64,000 nucleotides of DNA from Parabacteroides sp. FAFU027 (GCF_022808675.1 NZ_JAKZKV010000014.1:43673-107672); one strand, 5' to 3'; positions 25,347 through 35,092 are shown, numbered from the stretch's first letter. Notes: generated from the sequence alone by a model not told the origin. Program-made: numbers and translations.

Positions 25347-27104
25347 ATGCATAGAAAAATCTCCCGCGTCGCATTTTGGTTACTGGTCGTTACCGCGTTA
25401 CCGGTGAGCGCTGCACGCAAAAATAAAAATCTGCTTCAGGCAGAACCGGCTCAGGCTTCCCTGAGCGTTGAGCAACAGCGGAAGTTCCAATACTTTTTCC
25501 TGGAAGCCGAAAAGCAGAAGTACCTGCAACATATTGATGCGGCTTTCGACCTCTTCAAGCATTGCTACGAAATAGATAGCACCAGCGCCATCGTTTGTTA
25601 CGAACTGGCTGACGGTTATCTGAAGATGAATAATCCGGCTGAGGCGGTGGACCTGGTTCGGAAGGCTTCGCAACTGGCTCCTGACAACTATTGGTACCTT
25701 TTCTCGTTTGCCAACCTGGCGCAAAACCTGAACATGAACGAGGAGTCCATCAAGGCGTTTACCAAACTGGTAAATACCTACAAAGACAAGCCGGAGCTGA
25801 ATTATTCCCTGTCGGAGATTTACGCACAGAATAAGCAATACCGCCAGGCCATCGAGGTGCTTGACAATCTGGAAAAGAAAGAAGGGTTGAGTGAAGAACT
25901 CAGCATCGAGAAATTCCGCTTGTATGCCACTCTGAAGGAAAATAAGAAAGCCTTTGCCGAAATCGAAAAGCTGATTGCCGGTTTCCCCAAGGACGTTCGC
26001 TACAAAATATTGCTGGGAGACATGTATCTGGAAAATAACCAGACGCAGGAAGCTTTCAAGCAGTACCAACTGGCCAAAACACAGGATCCCGATAATGGAT
26101 ATATTTCCGTTTCACTGGCCAACTACTACGAAAAAACAGGAAATAAAACCGAAGCAGACCGTTTGATCCGGGATGCACTGGTTAATCCCTCAACCGACAT
26201 CGAAACAAAGAACCGAATCCTGACCGGATACCTTTCCACCCGTTTGGAAAAGCCGGAAGAGGCAGAAAATATCAAATCACTCTTCAATGCCCTCATCGAG
26301 GAACACCCGCAGGAGGATAGCTTCTACCAACTTTATGCCGAATATCTGCTTTCCCAGAAGAAACCGGAAGAGGCGCGTGAAAAACTTCAGTTTGCAGTTG
26401 GACTGGCTCCGACCAATGCCAACATCTGGAAGCAATTACTGAATATAAACCTGCAACTGAACGATTACAAATCAGTCGTTGAAGTCTGTACAAAAGCAAT
26501 TACCTACTTCCCCGAGGCTTCAGAGTTTTATTATTACAAAGGCATCGGAAACTATCTGGCTGATAAGTTCGATGAAGCAATCGAAAACTTCAATCAGGGA
26601 ATCAAGGTGACAGATCCTAAAAATGTGAACCTGCTTTCTGATTTTTACGGACAATTGGGAGACATTTACCAGCGCCTGGAGAAGAAGCAAGCTGCCTATG
26701 AAGCATACGAAACCGCACTTAAATACAATGAAAAAAATGTAGTGGTGCTCAACAACTACGCTTACTACCTTTCCCTCGACAAAAAAGAGCTGGACAAAGC
26801 CGAAAAAATGAGTGGTAAAAGCATAGAGCTGGAACCAAACAATAGCACCTACCTGGATACCTACGCCTGGATTTACTTTGTCAAGGAAAACTATACTTTG
26901 GCCAAATTCTACATCGAAAAGGCGCTCAAATCCGGTGGGGATAAAAGCGATGTAATCGTTGAACACTACGGCGACATTCTCTACAAGGGAGGTGAAAAAG
27001 ATAAGGCGCTCGAACAATGGCTTATGTCGCAATCCATGGGCAACAAATCGGAAACTCTCCGCAAAAAGGTAGAGTCAGGCACTTATATTGAAGAGGGGAA
27101 ATAA
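25347..27104 (+). CDS. secreted tetratricopeptide-repeat protein
   Basis: 585 residues. The start chosen gives MHRKISRVAFWLLVVTALPVSAA, a Sec signal peptide; a longer frame into dut was rejected. The mature part is almost entirely TPR-like helical pairs: for example AFDLFKHCYEIDSTSAIVCY, EAFKQYQLAKTQDPDNGYIS, and near the end VLNNYAYYLSLDKKELDKAE and YLDTYAWIYFVKENYTLAKFY. Probably a periplasmic protein-protein scaffold. Bacteroidota often place such a protein before a DUF4292 lipoprotein and an EnvC-like gene, which suggests a cell-envelope role. Confidence 0.88.
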   Translation: MHRKISRVAFWLLVVTALPVSAARKNKNLLQAEPAQASLSVEQQRKFQYFFLEAEKQKYLQHIDAAFDLFKHCYEIDSTSAIVCYELADGYLKMNNPAEAVDLVRKASQLAPDNYWYLFSFANLAQNLNMNEESIKAFTKLVNTYKDKPELNYSLSEIYAQNKQYRQAIEVLDNLEKKEGLSEELSIEKFRLYATLKENKKAFAEIEKLIAGFPKDVRYKILLGDMYLENNQTQEAFKQYQLAKTQDPDNGYISVSLANYYEKTGNKTEADRLIRDALVNPSTDIETKNRILTGYLSTRLEKPEEAENIKSLFNALIEEHPQEDSFYQLYAEYLLSQKKPEEAREKLQFAVGLAPTNANIWKQLLNINLQLNDYKSVVEVCTKAITYFPEASEFYYYKGIGNYLADKFDEAIENFNQGIKVTDPKNVNLLSDFYGQLGDIYQRLEKKQAAYEAYETALKYNEKNVVVLNNYAYYLSLDKKELDKAEKMSGKSIELEPNNSTYLDTYAWIYFVKENYTLAKFYIEKALKSGGDKSDVIVEHYGDILYKGGEKDKALEQWLMSQSMGNKSETLRKKVESGTYIEEGK

Positions 27105-27204
27105 CCTTCGGACATAGAAGAGCGGTTCCGCTTCAGACAAATTGAGAAACAGCCGGAAAAGCTTTAGCCGGCACATTTTATTTACAGACTTATTTTTCAG
27201 TAAA

Positions 27205-27996
27205 ATGAAAGCAATAAAAATAATATCGGTTCTGCTTCTGATCGTGGCATTTACCTCCTGTAAAACAAAAAAGATGGCGGGTAAACCCGTCCTTGCTCAA
27301 GAAACGATGTCCGAACTTCTGGACAAAGATTATCCGGCGCAGACCCTGTCATCGCAGTTAAATCTGGATGCCGGAGGATTTTCCCTCAATGGAGACCTGC
27401 GCATTGTCAAAGACCAGGCCATTTACATTCAAATGAAGGCTTTTCTGGGAATAGAAGTGGCTCGTGTCAGAATTACCCCCGACAGTCTGATTGCTGTTGA
27501 CCGCATCAACCGCCGTTATTTTGCCGATTCATTTTCCCGGATAAAAGACTGGAAAGAAAAGGGACTCAATTTCTACACCCTTCAGTCGTTGCTGACCAAC
27601 CGCATTTTCCTGAATACCAAAGAAAAAATTAGCCACAAAAACCTGGATGATTTCACGTTGAAAGCGAATGGTAAAAATACGCAACTCATTCAGCGGGACG
27701 ACCCGGAATGCTTCTTTGAAATAAACAACGACAGTCAACTGAGCCAAACGGTGTTGGGGGACAGAAGCGGCAAATTCAAATTAAACTGGGTTTATTCCTC
27801 GTTTGACGCCGTAAATGACTACAGCTTCCCGCATGAAATGGGAATCACGATATCGACTCCCAAGCGAAAAATAAACAGCACCATGCAATTCTCCCGTGTT
27901 GAATTTGGCAAAAAACTTAACGTTGATCTGAATATCCCGTCACGATACAACCGCGTGGATATTGATGATATTCTTAAATTGTTTACCAACTTATGA
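27205..27996 (+). CDS. DUF4292 lipoprotein
   Basis: 263 residues. The start at 27205 gives MKAIKIISVLLLIVAFTSC, a lipoprotein signal with lipobox AFTSC followed by KTKKMAG. The body has the LolA/LolB-like all-beta pattern of DUF4292 (QLNLDAGGFSLNGDLRIVKDQAIYIQM, GIEVARVRITPDSLIAVDR). LolB-like lipid or lipoprotein handling is a plausible but unproven role. It overlaps the next gene by four bases (ATGA). A short ccgg-agctttagccgg hairpin lies just upstream, in 27150-27172. Confidence 0.85.
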   Translation: MKAIKIISVLLLIVAFTSCKTKKMAGKPVLAQETMSELLDKDYPAQTLSSQLNLDAGGFSLNGDLRIVKDQAIYIQMKAFLGIEVARVRITPDSLIAVDRINRRYFADSFSRIKDWKEKGLNFYTLQSLLTNRIFLNTKEKISHKNLDDFTLKANGKNTQLIQRDDPECFFEINNDSQLSQTVLGDRSGKFKLNWVYSSFDAVNDYSFPHEMGITISTPKRKINSTMQFSRVEFGKKLNVDLNIPSRYNRVDIDDILKLFTNL

Positions 27997-29492
27997 AGTA
28001 TATTCTCTCAGTACTGATCGCCCTGCTTTCATTCTCCTTCGCCTATTCGCAAAACAGCCCGAAAGTCAAAGAGCTGCAGAACCAGCGGAAGGCGTTGATA
28101 CAACAAATTGCAGGAATCAACAAGCAGTTGAAAACAATAGCCAAAACCTCTGCCCAATCGGAACAGAAACTGCACTTGATCGAATCACAGATTGCTTCCA
28201 GAAAGAAACTGATTGATTTGCTGACGACTGAGGTGGCTGAACTTGACAATCAGATAAAGACTCTTCAGGGCGAAATCGCTGCACTTGAAAAGGAATTGAA
28301 CCTTAAAAAGGGCGAATACAGTAAATCTGTGCAGTTGATGTACATGAAGCGTTCTTCCAATGAGAAGATAATGTTCGTACTTTCAGCAAACTCCTTTTCA
28401 CAGGCTTATCGTCGTGCCCGATACCTGAAAGAGTACGCCTTATGGAGCCGTCTCAAAGGTGAAGAGATTAAAACTAAACAAACCGAGCTCAACCAGAAGA
28501 AGATAGAACTTCAGAATAATAAAAGTGAAAAAGGAACCGTGCTGGCCATGAGACAGCAGGAAACCCAGAATCTGCAACAGGAAGAGAGCAAACAGCAAGT
28601 GGTGGTCAGTGACCTGCAAAAGGAGCAGAAAAAACTGCAAACGACCCTTGCAAAGCAGAAAAAGGCTGCTGCTGCCCTGGACCGTCAAATTCAGAGCATC
28701 ATCCAGGAAGAGATTCGCAAAGCTCAGGAGGAAGCCCGTCGTGCTGCCCGTGCCGAAGCAGAAAGGAAGAAACGTCTGGCAGCTGAAGAAGCCTTGCGTA
28801 AAGCGAAAGCAGAAGAAGAGGCCCGTCGAAAAGCTTTTGCAGCTGAATCGGCCCGTATCGCAGCCGCAGAAAAATTGGCAGAAGACCGTAAAGCCCGCGA
28901 AGCCCTGAAGGCTGAGAAAAAAGCGCTGGAGAAAAAGCGGGTCGAAGAGGAAAAGAAACAGAAGAAAGAGCTGGAAGCTGCCAAAGCTGCCGCCGCAGCG
29001 CAACCTGCTTCACAGGAACGTACAGCCGAAACTGCAGGAGGTTACGCGATGACTAAAGAAGAAAAAGCGCTTTCCAGCAATTTCGCGCAAAACCGGGGTT
29101 CATTGCCCGTTCCGGTTACCGGACGTTACACGGTTGTCGGTCATTTCGGTCAGCAGCAACATGAGAATCTTGTGCATGTAGTGACCAACAATAACGGTGT
29201 GGATATTCGTTCCGAAGCTGGCGCTGACGCCCGTTGTGTATTCAAAGGAGTGGTGACCAAGGTCTTTGTGGTTCCTGGATACAATAGTTCGGTGATTGTT
29301 CGTCACGGTAATTATCTGACGGTCTATTCCAACCTGAGCCGTGTATATGTAAAAGCCGGAGATCAGGTGGGAACCAAACAGGCCATCGGTAAAATATACT
29401 TTGATGCCGAAGAAGGAAATCAGGCCATCCTTCATTTCCAGGTATGGAAAGAGATGACCAAACAAAACCCTGAAGGCTGGGTGAACTTCTGA
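27993..29492 (+). CDS. EnvC-like murein hydrolase activator with degenerate LytM domain
   Basis: 499 residues. A signal peptide ends SFAYSQ. Residues ~22-245 are a long coiled coil, followed by an Ala/Lys/Glu/Arg-rich helical stretch (~245-330) and a C-terminal M23/LytM domain (~370-499). In the LytM domain the usual H-x3-D reads NNGVD, so the first zinc ligand is Asn, and the usual H-x-H reads ILH, so one more His is lost. This suggests it does not cut peptidoglycan itself but activates a cell-wall amidase, as EnvC does for AmiA/B in E. coli. Coupled to the DUF4292 gene by a 4-base overlap. Confidence 0.9.
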   Translation: MKYILSVLIALLSFSFAYSQNSPKVKELQNQRKALIQQIAGINKQLKTIAKTSAQSEQKLHLIESQIASRKKLIDLLTTEVAELDNQIKTLQGEIAALEKELNLKKGEYSKSVQLMYMKRSSNEKIMFVLSANSFSQAYRRARYLKEYALWSRLKGEEIKTKQTELNQKKIELQNNKSEKGTVLAMRQQETQNLQQEESKQQVVVSDLQKEQKKLQTTLAKQKKAAAALDRQIQSIIQEEIRKAQEEARRAARAEAERKKRLAAEEALRKAKAEEEARRKAFAAESARIAAAEKLAEDRKAREALKAEKKALEKKRVEEEKKQKKELEAAKAAAAAQPASQERTAETAGGYAMTKEEKALSSNFAQNRGSLPVPVTGRYTVVGHFGQQQHENLVHVVTNNNGVDIRSEAGADARCVFKGVVTKVFVVPGYNSSVIVRHGNYLTVYSNLSRVYVKAGDQVGTKQAIGKIYFDAEEGNQAILHFQVWKEMTKQNPEGWVNF

Positions 29493-29510
29493 TTCGCTCC
29501 CAAACTAATA

Positions 29511-29550
29511 AAAACACCCCGTAGTTCGATCCTAAACTTCGGGGTGTTTT
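29511..29550 (+). terminator. terminator of the dut-TPR-DUF4292-envC operon
   Basis: Stem aaaacaccccg / cggggtgtttt (11 bp), with extra agtt/aact pairing in the loop and a T-rich 3' side. It lies 18 bp after the EnvC-like stop codon. Confidence 0.88.
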
Positions 29551-29699
29551 CATTTATCGTCTAATCTTACTGTACATCTCTTCACTCCGTTTTCTTGTCT
29601 TTTTATCCTGAATCCCCTTGATTTCTATACAAATATCCAAAAACGAAGACTGTTTTCGCAATTTGTTTTACAAACAACCCGCTAATCCGGCTTTTATGC

Positions 29700-29707
29700 T
29701 AAATTTG
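29700..29707 (+). promoter_or_regulatory. promoter -7 element of the peptide transporter gene
   Basis: TAAATTTG matches TAnnTTTG and lies ~135 bp upstream of the start. No good -33 box. The 29551-29842 gap has no credible gene. Confidence 0.45.
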
Positions 29708-29842
29708 CGTAAGGAAAAAACCATCCGCCCGTCAGGCTTTAACCTCACAGCAGGACAGGACTTTCACACAAAAAATATCATTTGCGAAGCTTATTTATAA
29801 GCACGCTAAACATCAAGGGAATTAACTACTAAAAGACATTAT

Positions 29843-31417
29843 ATGGCATCATTAATCAGGCATCCGAAAGGACTTTATCTTCTGTTTTTTACAGAAATGT
29901 GGGAACGCTTCAGTTATTACGGCATGCGTGCCCTTTTTATCCTGTACATCACCCAGGCTTTGATGTTTGACAAGCAGTATGCCTCCCAGATCTATGGAAG
30001 TTATACCGGATTGGTTTATCTGACGCCACTGTTGGGCGGATATATCGCCGACCGCTACTGGGGAAACCGGCGCTCGATTTTTTGGGGCGGGGTGATGATG
30101 GCTATCGGACAGTTCCTGATGTTTGTCAGCGCAATCTATTTCAAAGAGGTTGCCTTTGCCAAGATGATGATGTTCCTGGGACTGGGCTCCCTCATCCTGG
30201 GCAATGGATTCTTCAAACCCAATATCTCTACCATGGTGGGAGATCTCTACGAACCACATGATCGCCGGAAAGATTCGGCCTTTACCATCTTTTATATGGG
30301 AATCAACCTGGGAGCCGCTATCGCGCCTTTGTGGTGTGGCTTTGTGGGAAATACAGGAAACCCGCAGGACTTCAAATGGGGTTTCTTCTCTGCCGGTATG
30401 GGAATGCTGATCAGTATTACCATTTTCCAGCTCCTGAAAAACAGATTCCTGTGCACTCCTGAAGGCGAACACATCGGCCTGAAACCGGAGAAGGCCAAAG
30501 CCGAACCTATAGAAGAAGGCGCTCCAGCCAAAGGACTTGTTGACAAAGGATTACTCACCCAGATATTCCTGTCGATTGCCGGTATGTTTATCATCATATT
30601 CCTGCTATCGGTCAACTGGAGTTCGTTTGGTAATCCGACAGTGAAACTCTTCGATGATGCGGACTGGATCGGTTCCATCATTTACGGAATCAGTATCGTG
30701 ATGCCCCTCTTTATCATTGCTGACTCCTCATTGACAAAGATCGAGCGCTCACGTATTCTGGTCATTTACATCATCGCCTTCTTCGTGATCTTCTTCTGGG
30801 CCGCGTTTGAGCAGGCTGGCGCTTCGCTGACCTTCTTTGCCGATGAGCAGACCAACCGGAATATCTTCGGATGGGAAATGCCTGCAGCCTATTTCCAGTC
30901 CTTCAACGCTGTTTTTGTGGTCACTTTGGCCCCCCTGTTTGCCATGTTATGGACATTCCTCAACCGGCGCAACATGGAGCCCAGCTCTCCGACCAAACAA
31001 GCGGTTGGCCTTTTCCTGCTCTCGATGGGTTACCTTGTTATTGCGTTGGGAGTACGCGGGGTGGACAATCATACCAAGGTAAGCATGATGTGGCTCACCA
31101 GCCTCTACCTGATTCACACGATGGGTGAGCTTTGCCTCTCTCCTATCGGGCTTTCGATGGTGAACAAGTTGGCTCCTGCCCGCTTTGCATCGCTGCTGAT
31201 GGGGGTATGGTTTATGAGTAATGCTACAGCCAACAAGTTTGCCGGAGTATTGAGCGGACTCTATCCCGAGGATGGCAAGATCAAGCACATCCTGGGCTTC
31301 CAGATTACCAATCTTTTTGACTTCTTCATGGTGTTTGTCGTCATGTCAGGTATTGCTTCTGTAATCCTATTTGCCTTGATAAAGGTATTAAAACGATTAT
31401 CACACGGGGTGAAGTAA
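29843..31417 (+). CDS. proton-dependent oligopeptide transporter (POT/PTR family)
   Basis: 524 residues, MFS fold with about 14 hydrophobic segments. The first helix carries the POT signature ExxERFxYYG as EMWERFSYYG, and helix 4-5 has GNGFFKPNISTMVGDLY with the FFK-NI-T-V-G POT consensus. A cytosolic loop rich in Lys/Glu/Ala lies at ~212-235. Family function is H+-coupled uptake of di- and tripeptides through the inner membrane. Single gene with its own terminator. Confidence 0.93.
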   Translation: MASLIRHPKGLYLLFFTEMWERFSYYGMRALFILYITQALMFDKQYASQIYGSYTGLVYLTPLLGGYIADRYWGNRRSIFWGGVMMAIGQFLMFVSAIYFKEVAFAKMMMFLGLGSLILGNGFFKPNISTMVGDLYEPHDRRKDSAFTIFYMGINLGAAIAPLWCGFVGNTGNPQDFKWGFFSAGMGMLISITIFQLLKNRFLCTPEGEHIGLKPEKAKAEPIEEGAPAKGLVDKGLLTQIFLSIAGMFIIIFLLSVNWSSFGNPTVKLFDDADWIGSIIYGISIVMPLFIIADSSLTKIERSRILVIYIIAFFVIFFWAAFEQAGASLTFFADEQTNRNIFGWEMPAAYFQSFNAVFVVTLAPLFAMLWTFLNRRNMEPSSPTKQAVGLFLLSMGYLVIALGVRGVDNHTKVSMMWLTSLYLIHTMGELCLSPIGLSMVNKLAPARFASLLMGVWFMSNATANKFAGVLSGLYPEDGKIKHILGFQITNLFDFFMVFVVMSGIASVILFALIKVLKRLSHGVK

Positions 31418-31448
31418 GCCATTTCTTTATCTATAAAACAGAAACTGA

Positions 31449-31479
31449 AGAGACGCCGTAAATGGCGTCTCTTTTTTTG
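31449..31479 (+). terminator. terminator of the peptide transporter gene
   Basis: Stem agagacgcc / ggcgtctct with a 6-nt loop and a run of T. The arm sequence matches the palindrome at 1716-1739. No gene is seen between here and 31767; the stretch holds the promoter at 31591-31620. Confidence 0.88.
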
Positions 31480-31590
31480 TATGTCATAGTAAGACTTCTC
31501 ATGCTCTCTCCAATTTCCTTATCTATTTGGCTACTTCGTTCGCTTGACATCACATTGTCAAATTATTTCGCATTTTAACTTTTTCCGGAG

Positions 31591-31620
31591 TTTGTTTGTA
31601 TTGATATTTTTATAATTTTG
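31591..31620 (+). promoter_or_regulatory. full Bacteroidota-type promoter
   Basis: TTTG (31591-31594), an 18-bp spacer, then TAATTTTG (31613-31620). The predicted transcript starts ~140 bases before the 75-codon gene at 31768, leaving an unusually long leader. Confidence 0.65.
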
Positions 31621-31767
31621 GAGGATGAAACAATTTTGCAGAAGAACGTAGCGCTGATTATCACCACACCCTGAACCATCAATGAACAATTGCAGCTTGC
31701 CGGTGTAATTAACCTGTTTTCTAAAGCAGCGCATTTCCACAAGATCAAGAATAACCCTTTATTTTAA

Positions 31768-31995
31768 ATGACTATGAATTCAAATGTATTATTTAAAAGC
31801 CGCATCATCAATGAGTTTTCCGGCTGGGTAGCCAATACCTGGTTTGTCTTTGAAAATGGCCAGGTATGGAAGAAGATGGATTACGATATCTATTACACCA
31901 ATAAGAGCTTCCCTATCGGCTCTGTAATTGACGACGATGGATACACATATCTGGAAGTTGATGGACACAGAACGTTGGTACGGAGAATCAAATAA
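31768..31995 (+). CDS. 75-residue protein of unknown function
   Basis: Not recognised. The small protein is rich in aromatic residues (WVANTWFVFENGQVWKKMDY) with alternating hydrophobic/polar residues that suggest a compact beta or SH3-like fold, and it ends in basic RTLVRRIK. No signal peptide or membrane segment. Support for a real gene: protein-like composition, a good upstream promoter and a terminator 30 bp after the stop. An ATG at 31774 is an alternative start. Confidence 0.7.
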   Translation: MTMNSNVLFKSRIINEFSGWVANTWFVFENGQVWKKMDYDIYYTNKSFPIGSVIDDDGYTYLEVDGHRTLVRRIK

Positions 31996-32025
31996 ACCTT
32001 TGCTCCTATTTTCATACAGCAACAT

Positions 32026-32057
32026 TATCCCGCACATTTAATGCGGGATATTTTTTT
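32026..32057 (+). terminator. terminator of the 75-residue protein gene
   Basis: Stem tatcccgca / tgcgggata with a 7-nt loop, then a run of T. Confidence 0.88.
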
Positions 32058-32078
32058 CTTATAAAAACCAATTACACC

Positions 32079-32798
32079 ATGGAAATCTACATTAACCGGA
32101 TCGTTACCTCATTGCTGCTTATAACGCTGGCAACATTCATCCTCTTTGGCTTCCCTTCCACCTACATGTTATTTGACTATATACACTGTAAGATGACGCT
32201 TCCTGACTATGAGTTGGGGAAAATGATTTTGTCCAACATTTACCTGAACTACACCTTTATTTATGGTATAATCTCCGGACTCTGGCTATTTCAAAATGCA
32301 GAGAAATACGGAGAAGATAAATGGATCTGGCTGCTTTTAGGCCTGACCTTTAATTATTATGCCCTGGCACTGTTTATCTGCATCCTGATTTGCGGGAAAA
32401 AGTTCCAACGGAATGAGCTATTCCATTCAATGGAATTATTATTTATTCTTTTCGCCTTAGCCTTTTTACTTCATATCTTCTTTGTTCCCAAATTAGGTTA
32501 TCAATACGCCTCAACAGTGATGAGAACCGATATTTTATTTACCGGCACCTATATGAAGATCTATTCCTTTATACCGACGGGAATTAAAGTTATCGTTAAT
32601 CTGCTGTTGGTTATCAATGTGTATCAATGGATAGAAAAGAAAGATCCGGCAAACCGCGTCCTATGGATGATTGCAACATTGATATTTGGCATAATTCCTG
32701 TCATTTTACTGGTGCTTTTGCAGATATTGACTGGAGATGAGGAGATCAATAAAGAAGCAGAAAGAATAGCGATTCCCAAAGAAGAGAATATAAGCTAA
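32079..32798 (+). CDS. polytopic membrane protein of unknown function
   Basis: 239 residues, not recognised. About six hydrophobic segments are visible (~8-30, 50-72, 83-106, 118-137, 162-180, 193-216) with a charged C-terminal tail (GDEEINKEAERIAIPKEE). No catalytic motif. It follows the terminator of the preceding small gene, so it may have its own promoter, and it ends in a hairpin with a T-run. The composition is ordinary for this genome. Confidence 0.75.
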   Translation: MEIYINRIVTSLLLITLATFILFGFPSTYMLFDYIHCKMTLPDYELGKMILSNIYLNYTFIYGIISGLWLFQNAEKYGEDKWIWLLLGLTFNYYALALFICILICGKKFQRNELFHSMELLFILFALAFLLHIFFVPKLGYQYASTVMRTDILFTGTYMKIYSFIPTGIKVIVNLLLVINVYQWIEKKDPANRVLWMIATLIFGIIPVILLVLLQILTGDEEINKEAERIAIPKEENIS

Positions 32799-32878
32799 AA
32801 GCGCAATCGTTGAAAATGAATATCCACATTCTCTATTGAAGAAAGATTTAATCCGTAGGGATTGAGGCCGTATAAATC

Positions 32879-32910
32879 ATAATAGCCGGGAAGTTTTTTC
32901 CGGCTATTAT
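32879..32910 (+). terminator. terminator of the membrane protein gene
   Basis: Stem ataatagccgg / ccggctattat (11 bp), 10-nt loop, followed by tttt. Confidence 0.82.
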
Positions 32911-32935
32911 TTTTGGCGGCTTAATAAAAGAGGAT

Positions 32936-32971
32936 AACAAAAAAGTCTGACTATCTTGCGATAATCAGACT
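32936..32971 (-). terminator. terminator of tRNA-Gln
   Basis: The minus strand reads AGTCTGA, a 14-nt loop, TCAGACT and TTTTTTG, just past the tRNA 3' end. Confidence 0.78.
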
Positions 32972-32977
32972 CTTAAG

Positions 32978-33051
32978 TGGTTGTCCCACAAGGATTCGAA
33001 CCCAGACTAACAGAACCAAAATCTGCTGTGCTACCATTACACAATGGGACA
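32978..33051 (-). tRNA. tRNA-Gln (anticodon TTG)
   Basis: Cloverleaf with acceptor TGTCCCA / TGGGACA, D-loop AATGGTA, anticodon loop TTTTGGT and T-loop GTTCGAATC. The U1-A72 pair is typical of tRNA-Gln. CCA is encoded (32980-32978). A full promoter lies upstream and a terminator downstream, so it is an independent unit. Confidence 0.95.
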
Positions 33052-33080
33052 ATCATTTGCTTTGTTTCTCAAAAGCGATG

Positions 33081-33111
33081 CAAAGATACGGCTTATTTTT
33101 TAATTTGCAAA
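33081..33111 (-). promoter_or_regulatory. promoter of tRNA-Gln
   Basis: The minus strand has TTTG (33111-33108), a 19-bp spacer and TATCTTTG (33088-33081), a near-ideal Bacteroidota promoter 30 bp before the tRNA. Confidence 0.8.
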
Positions 33112-33127
33112 CCTATCCGCAGAAAAA

Positions 33128-34420
33128 TCACTTTGCAAGCAGCAAAAAGTAGTTTTTCTTGCCTTTTTGCACCAAAATATACTTGTCGTTAAGCAGTGCA
33201 CTCTCATCAATGACCTGATCGAAGGCTGCAAGCTTCTCTTTATTTACCGAAACGCCACCGCCCTGGGCAGTCTTGCGCATTTCACCTTTTGACGGGAAAA
33301 CAGCACATTTCTCACCGAGCAAATCCACCGCTTTGATTCCGGCTGCCAGCTCCGCACGGTCAAACTCAAACTGAGGAACACCATCGAATACCTGCAGGAA
33401 AGTCTCTTCGTCCAGACGTTTCAAAGCCTCTGACGTTGAATTTCCGAATAAGATACCGGATGCCTCCACCGCTGCATTGTAATCCTCTTCAGAGTGAACC
33501 ATTATGGTCACCTCTTTAGCCAGGCGCTTCTGCAATGGACGGAGGTGTGGAGCCTCTGTCTGCTCTGCTACCAATACTTCAATTTCCTCTTTGGAAATGG
33601 CAGTAAAGATCTTGATGTATTTCTCCGCATCGGCATCACTTACGTTCAACCAGAACTGGTAGAATTTATATGGGCTGGTGTAGCGACGATCCAACCAAAC
33701 GTTACCTGATTCTGTCTTACCAAATTTGCCACCATCGGCTTTGGTGATCAGCGGACAGGTCAATGCGAAAGCCTCACCACCCGATTTGCGACGAATCAGC
33801 TCGGTTCCGGTTGTGATATTTCCCCATTGGTCAGAACCACCCATCTGTAGTTTACATCCGTATTCGTTGTAAAGGTGCAGGAAGTCATATCCCTGTACCA
33901 ACTGGTAAGTAAATTCTGTGAATGACAATCCGGTGCTTGATTCTGATCCCAGGCGTTTTTTTACCGAATCTTTGGCCATCATGTAGTTCACGGTGATGTG
34001 CTTTCCGATGTCACGGATAAACGCAAGGAAAGAGAATTCCTTCATCCAGTCGTAGTTATTGACCAGAATCGCAGCATTAGGCGCATCTGACGTAAAGTCA
34101 AGAAATTTCGCCAACTGATTTTTGATGCTATTCTGGTTGTGGCGAAGGATATCTTCGGTCAACAGGTTACGCTCCTGCGATTTGCCTGACGGGTCACCGA
34201 TCATACCGGTTGCACCTCCCACGAGAGCAATCGGACGGTGTCCGGCACGCTGAAAATGCTTCAGCATCATCACCCCTACCAGGTGACCGATATGTAGTGA
34301 ATCAGCCGTCGGGTCAATACCCACGTAAGCTGAAGTCATCTCTTTTTGTAGTTGTTCTTCCGTTCCGGGCATCATGTCATGAATCATGCCCCTCCATTTT
34401 AATTCTTCTACGAAGTTCAT
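33128..34420 (-). CDS. tyrS: tyrosyl-tRNA synthetase
   Basis: 430 residues, class I synthetase. The HIGH motif is seen in [10 protein letters not shown] (~residues 40-49), and the KMSKS-like loop as KFGKTESGN (~230). [12 protein letters not shown] is the usual TyrRS tyrosine-site block. The C-terminal ~75 residues form an S4-type RNA-binding domain ([19 protein letters not shown]). It charges tRNA-Tyr in the cytosol. It overlaps the TatD-like gene by four bases (ATGA). Confidence 0.96.
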   Translation of the reverse strand: MNFVEELKWRGMIHDMMPGTEEQLQKEMTSAYVGIDPTADSLHIGHLVGVMMLKHFQRAGHRPIALVGGATGMIGDPSGKSQERNLLTEDILRHNQNSIKNQLAKFLDFTSDAPNAAILVNNYDWMKEFSFLAFIRDIGKHITVNYMMAKDSVKKRLGSESSTGLSFTEFTYQLVQGYDFLHLYNEYGCKLQMGGSDQWGNITTGTELIRRKSGGEAFALTCPLITKADGGKFGKTESGNVWLDRRYTSPYKFYQFWLNVSDADAEKYIKIFTAISKEEIEVLVAEQTEAPHLRPLQKRLAKEVTIMVHSEEDYNAAVEASGILFGNSTSEALKRLDEETFLQVFDGVPQFEFDRAELAAGIKAVDLLGEKCAVFPSKGEMRKTAQGGGVSVNKEKLAAFDQVIDESALLNDKYILVQKGKKNYFLLLAK

Positions 34421-35055
34421 ATAGCTAATTTCAAATATTTTATCGCGTTATTTCGGATGTTTCCGGCTAATTCTTCAACGGAAATATTTAGTTCAGAGGC
34501 AACTAAACGGTAAACCTCATCTATTGAACAATCACTGTCATCCGTCTCCGTGAAAACAGCCCACAAAGGTACATTTTTTATTGTTTCGATGTTGTGTTTC
34601 GGTCCAAACGAAAGGCAAAAACCTTGTTGGATAAGCTGTTTGGCCTGTATCGGGTTCCCTCTGAATCCGTGGATAACCCAGGGCTGTTTCGGCAGATATT
34701 CTTTCTTCAGGGAAATAAGCTCGTCAAATGCTTTTACACAATGGATAATCAGCGGCTTTTCGTATTGCTCCGATAGCTCAATCATTTGGCGAAAAGTCCT
34801 GGTTTGCAAATCAAAAGATGTCTCGCAGAGTTTATCCAATCCGCATTCGCCAATGGCGATGAAGTTTTTATCTGAATGATTTTGGAAAATAAAATCGACT
34901 GCCTGATCCAGCTTTTCAGGTGATAACATCCAGGGGTGAAGACTCACAGAATAAAACGATGATGGCAAATCTTTTCCTGAGGGACAATCCAGGACAGCAA
35001 CTTCAGCCGGATGCTCTCCGTTTTGATGGGTATGTAAGTTGAAAAATGTATGCAC
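34417..35055 (-). CDS. TatD-family metal-dependent hydrolase
   Basis: 212 residues, slightly short for the family (~250). Metal-site motifs: NLHTHQ at the start, GECGLD (Glu), [10 protein letters not shown] (His), VIHGFRGN (His) and FTETDDSD (Asp). TatD enzymes are DNases or 3'-5' exonucleases acting on DNA/RNA ends; the exact substrate here is inferred. The start is GTG, since no in-frame ATG gives the complete HxH motif. Translationally coupled to tyrS downstream. Confidence 0.88.
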   Translation of the reverse strand: MHTFFNLHTHQNGEHPAEVAVLDCPSGKDLPSSFYSVSLHPWMLSPEKLDQAVDFIFQNHSDKNFIAIGECGLDKLCETSFDLQTRTFRQMIELSEQYEKPLIIHCVKAFDELISLKKEYLPKQPWVIHGFRGNPIQAKQLIQQGFCLSFGPKHNIETIKNVPLWAVFTETDDSDCSIDEVYRLVASELNISVEELAGNIRNNAIKYLKLAI

Positions 35056-35092
35056 AGGGATATGTGATGATTGGCAGTTATCGAATCTTCAA

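Noticed and set aside
29618..29800. 60-residue gene upstream of the peptide transporter
   Set aside because: Overlaps the transporter's promoter element at 29700-29707; no protein character.
30204..30410. Small plus-strand genes inside the peptide transporter and other large genes
   Set aside because: Alternative-frame shadows of strong, complete coding regions such as the POT transporter, rpoB, rpoC, tuf and fumarase.
31558..31740. 60-residue minus-strand gene
   Set aside because: Lies antisense over the promoter and leader of the 75-residue gene; no homology recognised.
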